Shown: one piece after another, positions 1 to 5,170 of the stretch | How positions within the stretch are numbered: position 1 is the first letter of the stretch | Layout of the letters: each line of letters starts with the position of its first letter | NCBI GenBank assembly: GCA_003229235.1 | Contig: QIIH01000465.1 | Coordinates: 1 to 6,321 of the forward strand | Reading direction: 5' to 3' | DNA from: Flavobacteriales bacterium | Lineage (GTDB): Bacteria; Bacteroidota; Bacteroidia; Flavobacteriales; Flavobacteriaceae | Length of the DNA: 6,321 nucleotides | Position numbers and translations under genes: made by a program | The notes under the pieces: generated by a model | What the model was told of the DNA's origin: nothing | Database searches by the model: none | What the model saw: only the letters and a program-made list of their open reading frames with translations

Positions 1-517
1 AAATAATCCCAGAACGAGTACTGTCTAGCGCCCCTTCGAAGTCTCCAACCTCTTGCCCTAAAATCTTTTCGGGAACATCTTTTACGCGCCAAATTCCTTT
101 AGAATAAAAATCTGCAGTAAAGGCCTTTATGCGATTTAAGTTTTCTTTTCTCTTTGCGATTGCAGCTCTAATTATACGGTCGGCTGGGTTTTCGTTAGAA
201 TTTATCACTACTTGATCTAGACTTAACGAGGTTTCTTGCATTATAACGTCTATGCTTTGCTCACTGCCGTTATACCTAATAGGCTTAGTTATTGTTTCGT
301 AACCCAAAAACTGATATACTATAACAATTTCGTCTTTGTTGGGTAGGTCTAATTGGTAAAGACCCTGCTCGTTTGTTGTGGTTCCCGAATATGAATTTTG
401 CACATAAATGTTTACAAAAGGTAAGGCCTCGCCATTTGTGTTGGTCACTTTACCTTTGATTTGTCCAAAGCTTATAAATGGCGCTAAAAAAATTAGTAGA
501 AGTAATGTTGTACGCAT
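1..517 (-). CDS. DUF5686 / carboxypeptidase-regulatory-like domain protein, N-terminal part (cut by window edge)
   Basis: This is the first 172 codons of a larger exported protein; the gene runs off the left edge with no stop. The start is the ATG whose complement is at 515-517. Residues 1-18 form a signal peptide (MRTTLLLLIFLAPFISFG, with Gln next). Residues about 20-105 are a CarboxypepD_reg-like beta-sandwich, shown by IKGKVTNTNGEALPFVNIYV, then G-T-T-T-N-E-Q-G-L-Y and FLGYET. From about residue 108 the pattern NPADRIIRAAIAKRKENLNR, followed by a F-x-A-D-F-Y-S-K-G segment, matches the start of the DUF5686 region found in long (roughly 800-residue) Bacteroidota proteins, thought to be outer-membrane associated. 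The exact function is not known. It lies 79 bp after smpB on the same strand, with a palindrome between, so it may be transcribed separately. The family call is by recognition of motifs; the C-terminal part cannot be judged here. Confidence 0.85.
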   Translation of the reverse strand, partial: MRTTLLLLIFLAPFISFGQIKGKVTNTNGEALPFVNIYVQNSYSGTTTNEQGLYQLDLPNKDEIVIVYQFLGYETITKPIRYNGSEQSIDVIMQETSLSLDQVVINSNENPADRIIRAAIAKRKENLNRIKAFTADFYSKGIWRVKDVPEKILGQEVGDFEGALDSTRSGII

Positions 518-565
518 AGATGGTAGTTTGCTACAAATAAAAACAAAGCATTTTGAGAATGTTCT

Positions 566-593
566 TAAAGTTATGTTAGCTAACATAACTTTA
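566..593. repeat. Perfect 28-bp palindrome between smpB and the DUF5686 gene
   Basis: The left arm 566-579 (TAAAGTTATGTTAG) and right arm 580-593 (CTAACATAACTTTA) are exact reverse complements with no spacer. It begins 3 bp after the smpB stop codon. As RNA it would fold into a hairpin of about 12 bp closed by AGCU, so it could end the smpB transcript, although no T-run follows it on the minus strand. A dimeric repressor operator for the DUF5686 gene, 49 bp upstream of its start, is the alternative. Confidence 0.75.
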
Positions 594-596
594 TGT

Positions 597-1064
597 TTAA
601 TTGTTAAAGTTTTTTTTGATTCTGCTTAAAGAGCGTTTGCTGTCTTTATCTTTTAAAGACTCACGTTTGTCGTACAGCTTTTTACCCTTAGCAAGTGCAA
701 TTTCTAGCTTTGCAAAGCCCTTGTCGTTAGTAAAAAGTAAAAGAGGGATAATTGTAAGCCCAGTATTTTTAACCTCTTTTTCGAGTTTTGCAAGTTCACG
801 ACGGTTAAGAAGCAACTTTCTTTCGTTTTTTGGTTTGTGCGAGTAATGCGAAGCATGAGAATACTCTTCGATGGTCATATTAATTACAAAGAGTTCGCCC
901 TGCTCATTAAACTCGCAAAAACTCTCAGCAATAGAAGCCTTACCTTCTCTTATTGCTTTAATTTCTGTACCCACTAATACAATACCAGCAGTGTATTTGT
1001 TCAGGATCTCGTATTCAAAACGAGCCTTGCGGTTTTTAATTTGTATATTTTTTGCTTGCGACAT
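597..1064 (-). CDS. smpB: SsrA-binding protein SmpB
   Basis: SmpB binds tmRNA and delivers it to stalled ribosomes for trans-translation, acting in the cytoplasm. The 155 residues match the usual length of the family. Recognisable blocks in order are: the N-terminal RKARFEYEI segment; YTAGIVLVGTEIKAIREGKA (about 24-43), the family's AGIxLxGTEVKxxRxG block; HKPKNERKLLLNRRELAKL; GLTIIPLLLFTNDKGFAKLE; and ALAKGKKLYDKRESLKDKD (about 123-141), the conserved basic tail that enters the ribosome. The start ATG at 1064 gives the expected N-terminus (MSQAKNIQIKNRKA). It follows the M23 peptidase gene by 19 bp on the same strand and may share its transcript, but a promoter-like TATTTTTG lies 5 bp before the start. 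The tmRNA gene itself was not seen in this window. Confidence 0.97.
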   Translation of the reverse strand: MSQAKNIQIKNRKARFEYEILNKYTAGIVLVGTEIKAIREGKASIAESFCEFNEQGELFVINMTIEEYSHASHYSHKPKNERKLLLNRRELAKLEKEVKNTGLTIIPLLLFTNDKGFAKLEIALAKGKKLYDKRESLKDKDSKRSLSRIKKNFNN

Positions 1065-1069
1065 CTAGG

Positions 1070-1077
1070 CAAAAATA
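1070..1077 (-). promoter_or_regulatory. Possible -7 promoter element upstream of smpB
   Basis: The minus strand reads TATTTTTG, an exact match to the Bacteroidota sigma-A motif TAnnTTTG, ending 5 bp before the smpB ATG. No clear TTTG-type -33 element is seen at the right distance. In such AT-rich DNA the match may be chance. If real, transcription would begin at or next to the start codon. Confidence 0.25.
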
Positions 1078-1083
1078 GAACAA

Positions 1084-2055
1084 TTAGTTGTTGGGAGCGC
1101 TAATTTTTTCAAGTCGTACAGGAGAATATTCTTCCTTGAGTTCGCCATTTACAATTACTTGGTCAAAGTAGCATTTAATGCCTATCGAATTAAGCTGGTT
1201 TGGCCCATCTTGTATATGAAAGTGAATATGGGCTTCACTGGAGTTGCCTGAGTTCCCGCAACTACCTAAAAATTGTCCTCGAACTACTGTATCGCCTTCC
1301 TTTATTGCGATACTTCCCTTCTTAAAATGTGCATAAAAAATGTATTCATCATTTTCGGTTTTCAGAACCACGGCATTTCCTAAAATATTAACTTGATCTC
1401 TGTTGCCAGGTTTGTTGTCTTCGATCCCTGTTATTACTTTTATAACCACTGCATCGCATGCGGCATATAAAGGTTGCCCAAATGCATAATAATCTTCATT
1501 TCTTGTTCCGTTACCCTTATGGGATTTATTACCAGCTCCTAATTTTACAATATCAAAGGCGTTTTTTTGAGCAGCAGAGACTACATGATAGTTTTGAGCC
1601 TTGGTGTCGCCTCCCCAAAAAACAAACCAGTCGCCCTTAAAGGGTAAAGACATTACCGTTTTATTGCGTTCCATTTTTGCAGTTTTATCGGCATCTTCTG
1701 TTGGTAGAAATCGAAATCCAGCCAAAAGATCTTTCTCGTTTAACGCCATCCCAATGCGTTGCTTGCCATTGTCGAATTGCCCAATATATATGGCAGAATC
1801 GTCTTTTTGTTCTACAAATTTATAAGAATTCAAATTTCCATAAGCGTCGTGAAACTGTATCATTACAGCTTCTAGTGTCAAGTAATTAATTTGCGTCTGC
1901 ATATACTCAGAGGTAAGCTCAAACAATGCATCGTAGTCTTTGGCATTAAATGCAGTTTTAAATGCCTCCATAGTTTGTGTAAATCGCGAATCCTGAGCAT
2001 AAATTGCTCCAAAAGACATTAAGAAGATGGTAATTCTAAAAACAAGTCGGTTCAT
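1084..2055 (-). CDS. Exported M23-family (LytM-like) metallopeptidase with N-terminal DUF3887-like domain
   Basis: This is a predicted periplasmic or cell-surface zinc peptidase of 323 residues, likely acting on peptidoglycan crosslinks or peptides. A signal peptide spans residues 1-20 (MNRLVFRITIFLMSFGAIYA, then QDS). Residues about 25-120 (FTQTMEAFKTAFNAKDYDAL and on) resemble the DUF3887 fold seen ahead of such peptidases. The M23 domain covers about 140-300. Likely zinc ligands are His157 and Asp168 (NYH then NAFDIV) and His278 in the AHIHFH motif, with His276 as the catalytic partner. YAHFKKGSI, VVRGQFLGSCGNSGNSSEAH and HFHIQDG are typical M23 segments. The metal site is the variant form, H-x10-D rather than HxGxD, and His280 stands where a Glu is common, so zinc binding looks intact but non-classical. 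Substrate is unknown. It is the first gene of a minus-strand run leading into smpB. Confidence 0.88.
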   Translation of the reverse strand: MNRLVFRITIFLMSFGAIYAQDSRFTQTMEAFKTAFNAKDYDALFELTSEYMQTQINYLTLEAVMIQFHDAYGNLNSYKFVEQKDDSAIYIGQFDNGKQRIGMALNEKDLLAGFRFLPTEDADKTAKMERNKTVMSLPFKGDWFVFWGGDTKAQNYHVVSAAQKNAFDIVKLGAGNKSHKGNGTRNEDYYAFGQPLYAACDAVVIKVITGIEDNKPGNRDQVNILGNAVVLKTENDEYIFYAHFKKGSIAIKEGDTVVRGQFLGSCGNSGNSSEAHIHFHIQDGPNQLNSIGIKCYFDQVIVNGELKEEYSPVRLEKISAPNN

Positions 2056-2104
2056 AGTATAAACTTTAACGATTTGTAAAGTATAGTATTAGAGTGGTTA
2101 TACC

Positions 2105-2112
2105 TATTTTTG
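2105..2112 (+). promoter_or_regulatory. Possible -7 promoter element for the lipoprotein pair
   Basis: TATTTTTG matches TAnnTTTG exactly and points toward the two plus-strand lipoprotein genes. Transcription from it would start near 2117 and give a leader of about 200 nt containing the 33-bp palindrome. A TTTG at 2073-2076 is somewhat too far upstream (28 bp) to be a convincing -33 element. Confidence 0.25.
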
Positions 2113-2113
2113 T

Positions 2114-2320
2114 TACAACCTGAGTTTAATCTAAGATTTGTTTACAGTTTAGATGTATTTTTATTCAATTCGAAGTCAGGTTTTTGAAAGACTAACTAGT
2201 TAATTTAAGAAAATATGGCAAGAATTGGAGAGGATTCATCAAATCCAAAGGAAGTTCTAATAAAAGATTATCTTTTATTAGAACTCTGTAAATTAAATTT
2301 TATGTCAAACTCAGGTTACA
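2114..2320. repeat. Candidate small insertion (MITE-like): 10-bp terminal inverted repeats with 4-bp flanking direct repeat
   Basis: ACCTGAGTTT at 2118-2127 is the exact reverse complement of AAACTCAGGT at 2307-2316, enclosing 199 bp. Immediately outside, TACA occurs on both sides (2114-2117 and 2317-2320), as a target duplication would. The enclosed DNA has no convincing gene and contains the 33-bp palindrome at 2253-2285. The right end falls on the start codon of the lipoprotein gene: the A of its ATG is base 2320. An 11-bp inverted match could arise by chance in this region, and no transposase or second copy is visible, so this remains a hypothesis. Confidence 0.3.
2253..2285. repeat. 33-bp palindrome (16-bp arms, 1-nt centre) in the leader of the lipoprotein pair
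   Basis: The left arm 2253-2268 (AGTTCTAATAAAAGAT) and right arm 2270-2285 (ATCTTTTATTAGAACT) pair perfectly around T2269. It ends 34 bp before the lipoprotein ATG. In the RNA it would fold into a long AU-rich hairpin; there is no uninterrupted T-run after it, only a T/A-rich stretch about 10 nt later. It could be a leader hairpin, a weak terminator, an operator or part of a mobile element. Its presence also argues against translation of the in-frame extension starting at 2215. Confidence 0.75.
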
Positions 2321-3081
2321 TGACTAAAAAACACTTTGCAAGAACCATTTATCTGTTAGTACTGGTTATTACTATTGTAGGATGCACCCAGACAACACCC
2401 GATCTCACTGCGCAACAAATTGTAGATGAGGCAATAGTTAAAGCGGGAGGTGAGGCGTATTTAAATAGCAGTATGAATTTCAATTTTAGAGATTTGTCTT
2501 ATGAGAACACTTACAGTGGTGGGAAATATTCGATAGAGAGAATTAGAGAAGATTCAACAGGCCTTACTGTAGATGTTATAGACAATAATGGCTACAGGCG
2601 CCTTGTAAATGGGAAGTTTGTTGTAGTACACGATACAATGGCGATTAAGTATACAAACAGCGTAAATTCTGTGCATTATTTTGCTCGCCTTCCTTATGGC
2701 TTAAACGATGCAGCCGTTAATAAAACCTTGGTAGGGAAGGATACAATAAATGATAAAGTATACTATGAAATTGAGGTGCATTTCGCTCAAGAAGGAGGCG
2801 GTGTAGACTTTCAGGATATTTTTATGTATTGGTTTGATATTACAGATTTTAGTATGGATTACCTTGCCTATTCCTATGAAACTGAAGGAGGAGGCGTTCG
2901 TTTTCGTGAAGCATTTAATCAAAGAACAGTAAAGGGAATTTCGTTTGCAGATTATATTAATTACAAACCATCTACAATAGATGTTCACTTATCAGAATTG
3001 GACGATCTGTTTGTTAAGGGGCAATTAACCGAGGTTTCGAAAATTGAATTAGAAAATATTGAAGTCGTTTTAAAAAATTAG
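2320..3081 (+). CDS. Lipoprotein of unknown function, DUF6503-like, first of a tandem pair
   Basis: A predicted lipoprotein of 253 residues. With the ATG at 2320 the N-terminus is MTKKHFAR, a hydrophobic stretch, and the lipobox I-V-G-C with the lipidated Cys at residue 22. The frame stays open back to an ATG at 2215, but that would put about 35 extra residues in front of the signal sequence and would read through a 33-bp palindrome. The ATG at 2302 (MSNSGYMTKKH) is a reasonable alternative, with a more A/T-rich upstream context. The mature part has QQIVDEAIVKAGGEAY (compare EAHGGDLY in the next gene), a VNGKF segment, YFARLPYGLND, GKDTINDKVYYEIEVHF and MYWFDITDFSMDYL, suggesting a beta-rich envelope protein. 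The same blocks recur in the next gene, so the two are diverged paralogues. DUF6503 is my recognition from the GG..Y pattern. No catalytic motif is evident. The 3' end is 3 bp from the second gene, so they form an operon. Confidence 0.8.
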   Translation: MTKKHFARTIYLLVLVITIVGCTQTTPDLTAQQIVDEAIVKAGGEAYLNSSMNFNFRDLSYENTYSGGKYSIERIREDSTGLTVDVIDNNGYRRLVNGKFVVVHDTMAIKYTNSVNSVHYFARLPYGLNDAAVNKTLVGKDTINDKVYYEIEVHFAQEGGGVDFQDIFMYWFDITDFSMDYLAYSYETEGGGVRFREAFNQRTVKGISFADYINYKPSTIDVHLSELDDLFVKGQLTEVSKIELENIEVVLKN

Positions 3082-3084
3082 AAA

Positions 3085-3849
3085 ATGAAACAATTGTTTT
3101 CTATTTGCCTGTTGGTTTTATTACTGTGTAGTTGCAATCAAAACCCAAAAGTTACCAATAAGGAGTTTGATGCCAAAGCACTGCTTTTAAAGGCAGTGGA
3201 GGCACATGGTGGCGATCTTTATAAATCTTCTACTATTAGTTTTGAACTAAATAATTACGAATTTTTATTGCAAAGGGACGGTTACAATTATGTTTACGAA
3301 ATGAGTAGTCAAAACGATACCGCAAAATTTACAGCTAGGACTTTTAATGGCGGCTTCAAATTTTTTGTAAATGGAGAGGAAAGCTCACAGGGGTCACGTA
3401 TGGATGGGATTGTAGGTAACAGGCTAACGTCGGTAGTGTACGACTTTTATCTCCCCTACGAACTACTCGGAAACGACGCTATTCATTCATATGATGGTCA
3501 AGAACCTGTTAGAGGTAAAATGTACCACAAGGTTAGAGTGACGTTTAAACAAATAGATCCTGAGGTTCCGGACCAGCGTATTATGATGCTTTGGATAGAT
3601 CAAAAAACTCATGAAATCGATTTTATTGGGAAACAAAATGGCGACGAAAAAAGTCGCAAGCAGTTTATGGCTGCTGCCAATAAAAGAAGACAAAGTGGGA
3701 TGCTAATTTTTGATTATGAGAACTATCAAACCACGCAGCACAACAAAGATGCCGCTATAGATTCTTTAGCATTTCTTTATAATGCAGGTTTTATGCGACT
3801 TGGCAGAACTACGATCTACGATAAAAGTGAAGTAATAATTAACAAATAA
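3085..3849 (+). CDS. Lipoprotein of unknown function, DUF6503-like, second of a tandem pair
   Basis: A predicted lipoprotein of 254 residues with signal MKQLFSICLLVLLLCSC; the lipidated residue is most likely Cys17 (preceded by L-C-S), with Cys15 less likely. The mature part carries LLLKAVEAHGGDLYKSS, KFFVNGEES, YDFYLPYELLGNDA, VRGKMYHKVRVTFKQ and MMLWIDQKTHEIDFIG, the same ordered blocks as the preceding gene. The similarity is confined to short motifs, so the duplication is old or the pair was selected to diverge. HGG-Y at the N-terminus is the pattern I associate with DUF6503. No enzyme motif is seen; an outer-membrane or periplasmic-face role is inferred only from the signal. It follows the first lipoprotein gene by 3 bp and ends 1 bp from the stop of the convergent phosphatase gene, leaving no room for a separate terminator. 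Confidence 0.82.
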   Translation: MKQLFSICLLVLLLCSCNQNPKVTNKEFDAKALLLKAVEAHGGDLYKSSTISFELNNYEFLLQRDGYNYVYEMSSQNDTAKFTARTFNGGFKFFVNGEESSQGSRMDGIVGNRLTSVVYDFYLPYELLGNDAIHSYDGQEPVRGKMYHKVRVTFKQIDPEVPDQRIMMLWIDQKTHEIDFIGKQNGDEKSRKQFMAAANKRRQSGMLIFDYENYQTTQHNKDAAIDSLAFLYNAGFMRLGRTTIYDKSEVIINK

Positions 3850-3850
3850 A

Positions 3851-4378
3851 TTAATTGATTTGCAATACCTGAACTTCGGTTCGATCTCCAATAATGGTTA
3901 CAATAAAGAGTGCTCCATTGTTAGCGTCGTCCAGATCTGGGTAACTATCCTTCTTCAAAATTGTATTCACAAAGGCTGGTGTAGTATTAGAGTGCCCAAC
4001 TACAAGTACAATTTTTCCCTTTGTCGCAACTTGGAACGAATCTGAATACAAATCTCGAGGGTCGTAAGATTGGAGCTCTAATTGTTTTGACCGAGCTACC
4101 GGAGCGGCCGTTTGTTCAGTACGATTGTAAGCGGTAGAATAAACCGCATCTAAGGATACTTTTGAGAATACTTTCCCCCAGTTTTTGGCGCGTAACTGCC
4201 CCATAGCGGTAAGATCAGGGTTTTTATTAGCAGAGTCTGAACGATCTTTTTCGGCATGGCGAATAAAATAGTAGACAGTGGTAGATTGTGCTGTATTATC
4301 AACAATGGCTTCTTCTTGTGCCTGTAGCGGATTTAATACAAACAATGATAGCAAAAGGAGGACGTGATGTATTTTCAT
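3851..4378 (-). CDS. Exported histidine phosphatase family (SixA/phosphoglycerate mutase-like) protein
   Basis: A predicted periplasmic phosphatase of 175 residues in the histidine phosphatase superfamily, which forms a phosphohistidine intermediate. The signal peptide spans residues 1-20 (MKIHHVLLLLSLFVLNPLQA, then QEEA). The catalytic RHAEK motif gives Arg40 and nucleophile His41, followed by the LTAMGQLRA segment. YSTAYNRTEQTAAPVA carries the conserved Arg86 and possible acid Glu88, and VVGHSNTTP supplies the second His129. All core residues are present. The substrate cannot be told; small secreted members act on phosphate esters or phospho-proteins. The frame is open to an ATG at 4414, but that start lies inside the terminator hairpin of the upstream unit and would place 12 residues ahead of a good signal sequence, so 4378 is chosen. 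The stop is 1 bp from the stop of the convergent lipoprotein gene. Confidence 0.9.
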   Translation of the reverse strand: MKIHHVLLLLSLFVLNPLQAQEEAIVDNTAQSTTVYYFIRHAEKDRSDSANKNPDLTAMGQLRAKNWGKVFSKVSLDAVYSTAYNRTEQTAAPVARSKQLELQSYDPRDLYSDSFQVATKGKIVLVVGHSNTTPAFVNTILKKDSYPDLDDANNGALFIVTIIGDRTEVQVLQIN

Positions 4379-4382
4379 AAGC

Positions 4383-4390
4383 GAAAGGTA
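4383..4390 (-). promoter_or_regulatory. Possible -7 promoter element for the phosphatase gene
   Basis: The minus strand reads TACCTTTC, matching TAnnTTTG at all but the last base, 4 bp before the ATG at 4378. A TTG at 4414-4416 lies 23 bp upstream, at the long end of usual -33/-7 spacing, and inside the terminator hairpin. If used, the transcript would have almost no leader. Confidence 0.25.
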
Positions 4391-4439
4391 TAAAATAAAA
4401 ATGTCTAAAAACACAAGCCAACGCTGTATTTTTAGACAT
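4391..4439 (-). terminator. Rho-independent-type terminator of the tetR-thioesterase-small protein unit
   Basis: Arms 4401-4411 (ATGTCTAAAAA) and 4429-4439 (TTTTTAGACAT) pair perfectly, and the stem continues with ACA/TGT after one mismatch (outer arm to 4415, inner arm from 4425). On the minus strand the hairpin is followed at once by TTTTATTTTA (4400 down to 4391). It begins 25 bp after the stop of the 45-residue protein gene, as expected for an operon terminator. On the plus strand no T-run follows, so it is oriented to the minus strand. Confidence 0.65.
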
Positions 4440-4464
4440 ATATTGTCTTATATTATTTCTCGGA

Positions 4465-4602
4465 TTATATAGTCACGGTGATCGAATAAAACAGTGTTAC
4501 CATGGTTACAACCCCAACATATAGTGCTAGAGCAAAATTTCTTTGTGGTTGAACCTTTTTACCTTTAAAAGGAGTTTGTAAAGTTCTCATGATGTTTTTC
4601 AT
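4465..4602 (-). CDS. Small single-pass membrane protein, 45 aa, unknown function
   Basis: A short frame from ATG at 4602 to TAA at 4465-4467 encodes 45 residues. The first 21 or so are hydrophilic and basic (MKNIMRTLQTPFKGKKVQPQ then RN). The rest, FALALYVGVVTMVTLFYSIT then VTI, is one transmembrane helix reaching the C-terminus. The positive-inside rule puts the N-terminus in the cytoplasm. The upstream context TTAATAAAAATG is a typical flavobacterial start; an ATG at 4590 (MRTLQTPF) is an alternative. It lies 46 bp after the thioesterase on the same strand and 25 bp before a terminator, which supports a real gene as the last member of the tetR unit. I do not recognise a family. The PF-x-GKK-x-Q-P-Q pattern next to a helix recalls small subunits of membrane complexes, but that is only an impression. 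Confidence 0.6.
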   Translation of the reverse strand: MKNIMRTLQTPFKGKKVQPQRNFALALYVGVVTMVTLFYSITVTI

Positions 4603-4648
4603 TTTTATTAATTGATTACACTAGTAAGACGAGCGTAATAATAATTTG

Positions 4649-5134
4649 TTACACCACTTGTCCTCGAAATGTTAAAATCCTTGCCTCAAATGTCGTTTCA
4701 GCTATAGGAACTGCCACATCTTTAAACAATTGCATTAATTCTGATGTATGACTTTCCTTCTTTTGTTCTAACAAATTAAAATGTACAAAACTACTCCACA
4801 TAACTGCTTTGAGTTCAGTTTTTGTTGCATTGTACATTTTTAGCTCAACATGTAATTTAGAATTCGAATAACTGATAAGTTGTGATTCAATTACCACTTC
4901 TTCCATTAAAAAGGCGGGTCGCAAATAGGCAATTTGATTGCTGCCTACTACCCAACTCTTACCTGTAGATCGGGCCATTTTATAAATATCGATGTCATAA
5001 TTATCAATAAGTTGATCTTCTCGTGCATTTAAAAAATAGTTGATGTACGCCGCATTGTTTAAATGGTTAAACGGGTCGCAATCTTGAAATCTGATTTTTG
5101 TCTTGCTTTCTAGAATTGTTGGTCTTGCAGTCAT
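4649..5134 (-). CDS. Acyl-CoA thioesterase-like protein (4HBT hotdog fold)
   Basis: A predicted cytoplasmic hotdog-fold thioesterase of 161 residues, hydrolysing an acyl-CoA or acyl-ACP thioester. The family signature is KIRFQDCDPFNHLNNAAYIN (13-32). Asp20 lines up with the catalytic Asp17 of Pseudomonas 4-hydroxybenzoyl-CoA thioesterase, and the NHLNN segment is usual in 4HBT/YbgC-type proteins. Further hotdog strands follow: SWVVGSNQIAYLRPAFLMEE, VVIESQLISYSNSKLHVELK and AVMWSSFVHFNL. The length is close to the usual 130-160, with a slightly long tail. The substrate cannot be told. It starts 36 bp after the tetR stop on the same strand, and an operator-like palindrome (5141-5154) lies 6 bp before its ATG, so it is probably a direct target of the adjacent regulator. 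Confidence 0.88.
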   Translation of the reverse strand: MTARPTILESKTKIRFQDCDPFNHLNNAAYINYFLNAREDQLIDNYDIDIYKMARSTGKSWVVGSNQIAYLRPAFLMEEVVIESQLISYSNSKLHVELKMYNATKTELKAVMWSSFVHFNLLEQKKESHTSELMQLFKDVAVPIAETTFEARILTFRGQVV

Positions 5135-5138
5135 AATT

Positions 5139-5157
5139 AAATACCAATTGGTATATT
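5139..5157. promoter_or_regulatory. Probable TetR operator 1, in front of the thioesterase gene
   Basis: The core 5141-5154 is the perfect palindrome ATACCAATTGGTAT, in the 36-bp gap between tetR and the thioesterase. The wider 19 bp matches operator 2 at 17 positions (shared form AAATACCRAWTGGTATATT). Two matching palindromes beside a TetR gene are the usual sign of its own binding sites. This one ends 4 bp before the thioesterase ATG, so bound protein would block entry into that gene. Confidence 0.65.
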
Positions 5158-5170
5158 TTAAATGAAAATA

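Noticed and set aside
597..1064. A tmRNA (ssrA) gene next to smpB
   Set aside because: No tRNA-like or tmRNA ends were seen in the flanking gaps, which are too short and are otherwise accounted for.
408..1068. Plus-strand frames opposite the DUF5686 gene and smpB
   Set aside because: They are antisense shadows of well-supported minus-strand genes, and their translations show no domain pattern.
1458..1889. Plus-strand frames opposite the M23 peptidase
   Set aside because: They overlap a clear peptidase coding region and look like low-information antisense translations.
2215..2319. In-frame N-terminal extension of the first lipoprotein from an ATG at 2215
   Set aside because: It would put 35 residues before a good lipoprotein signal and encode through a 33-bp palindrome. 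The shorter form matches the length of the paralogue. The A-rich context before 2215 is start-like, so a short leader peptide is not fully excluded.
2701..3693. Minus-strand frames opposite the two lipoproteins
   Set aside because: The sense frames have signal sequences, matching lengths and shared motifs; the antisense ones have none.
3871..3882. GAAC-TTCG-GTTC mini hairpin as a terminator for the lipoprotein operon
   Set aside because: The stem is only 4 bp, no T-run follows, and it lies within phosphatase codons for ordinary residues.
4379..4414. Longer start (ATG at 4414) for the phosphatase
   Set aside because: It begins inside the terminator hairpin and T-tract, and adds 12 residues ahead of a proper signal peptide.
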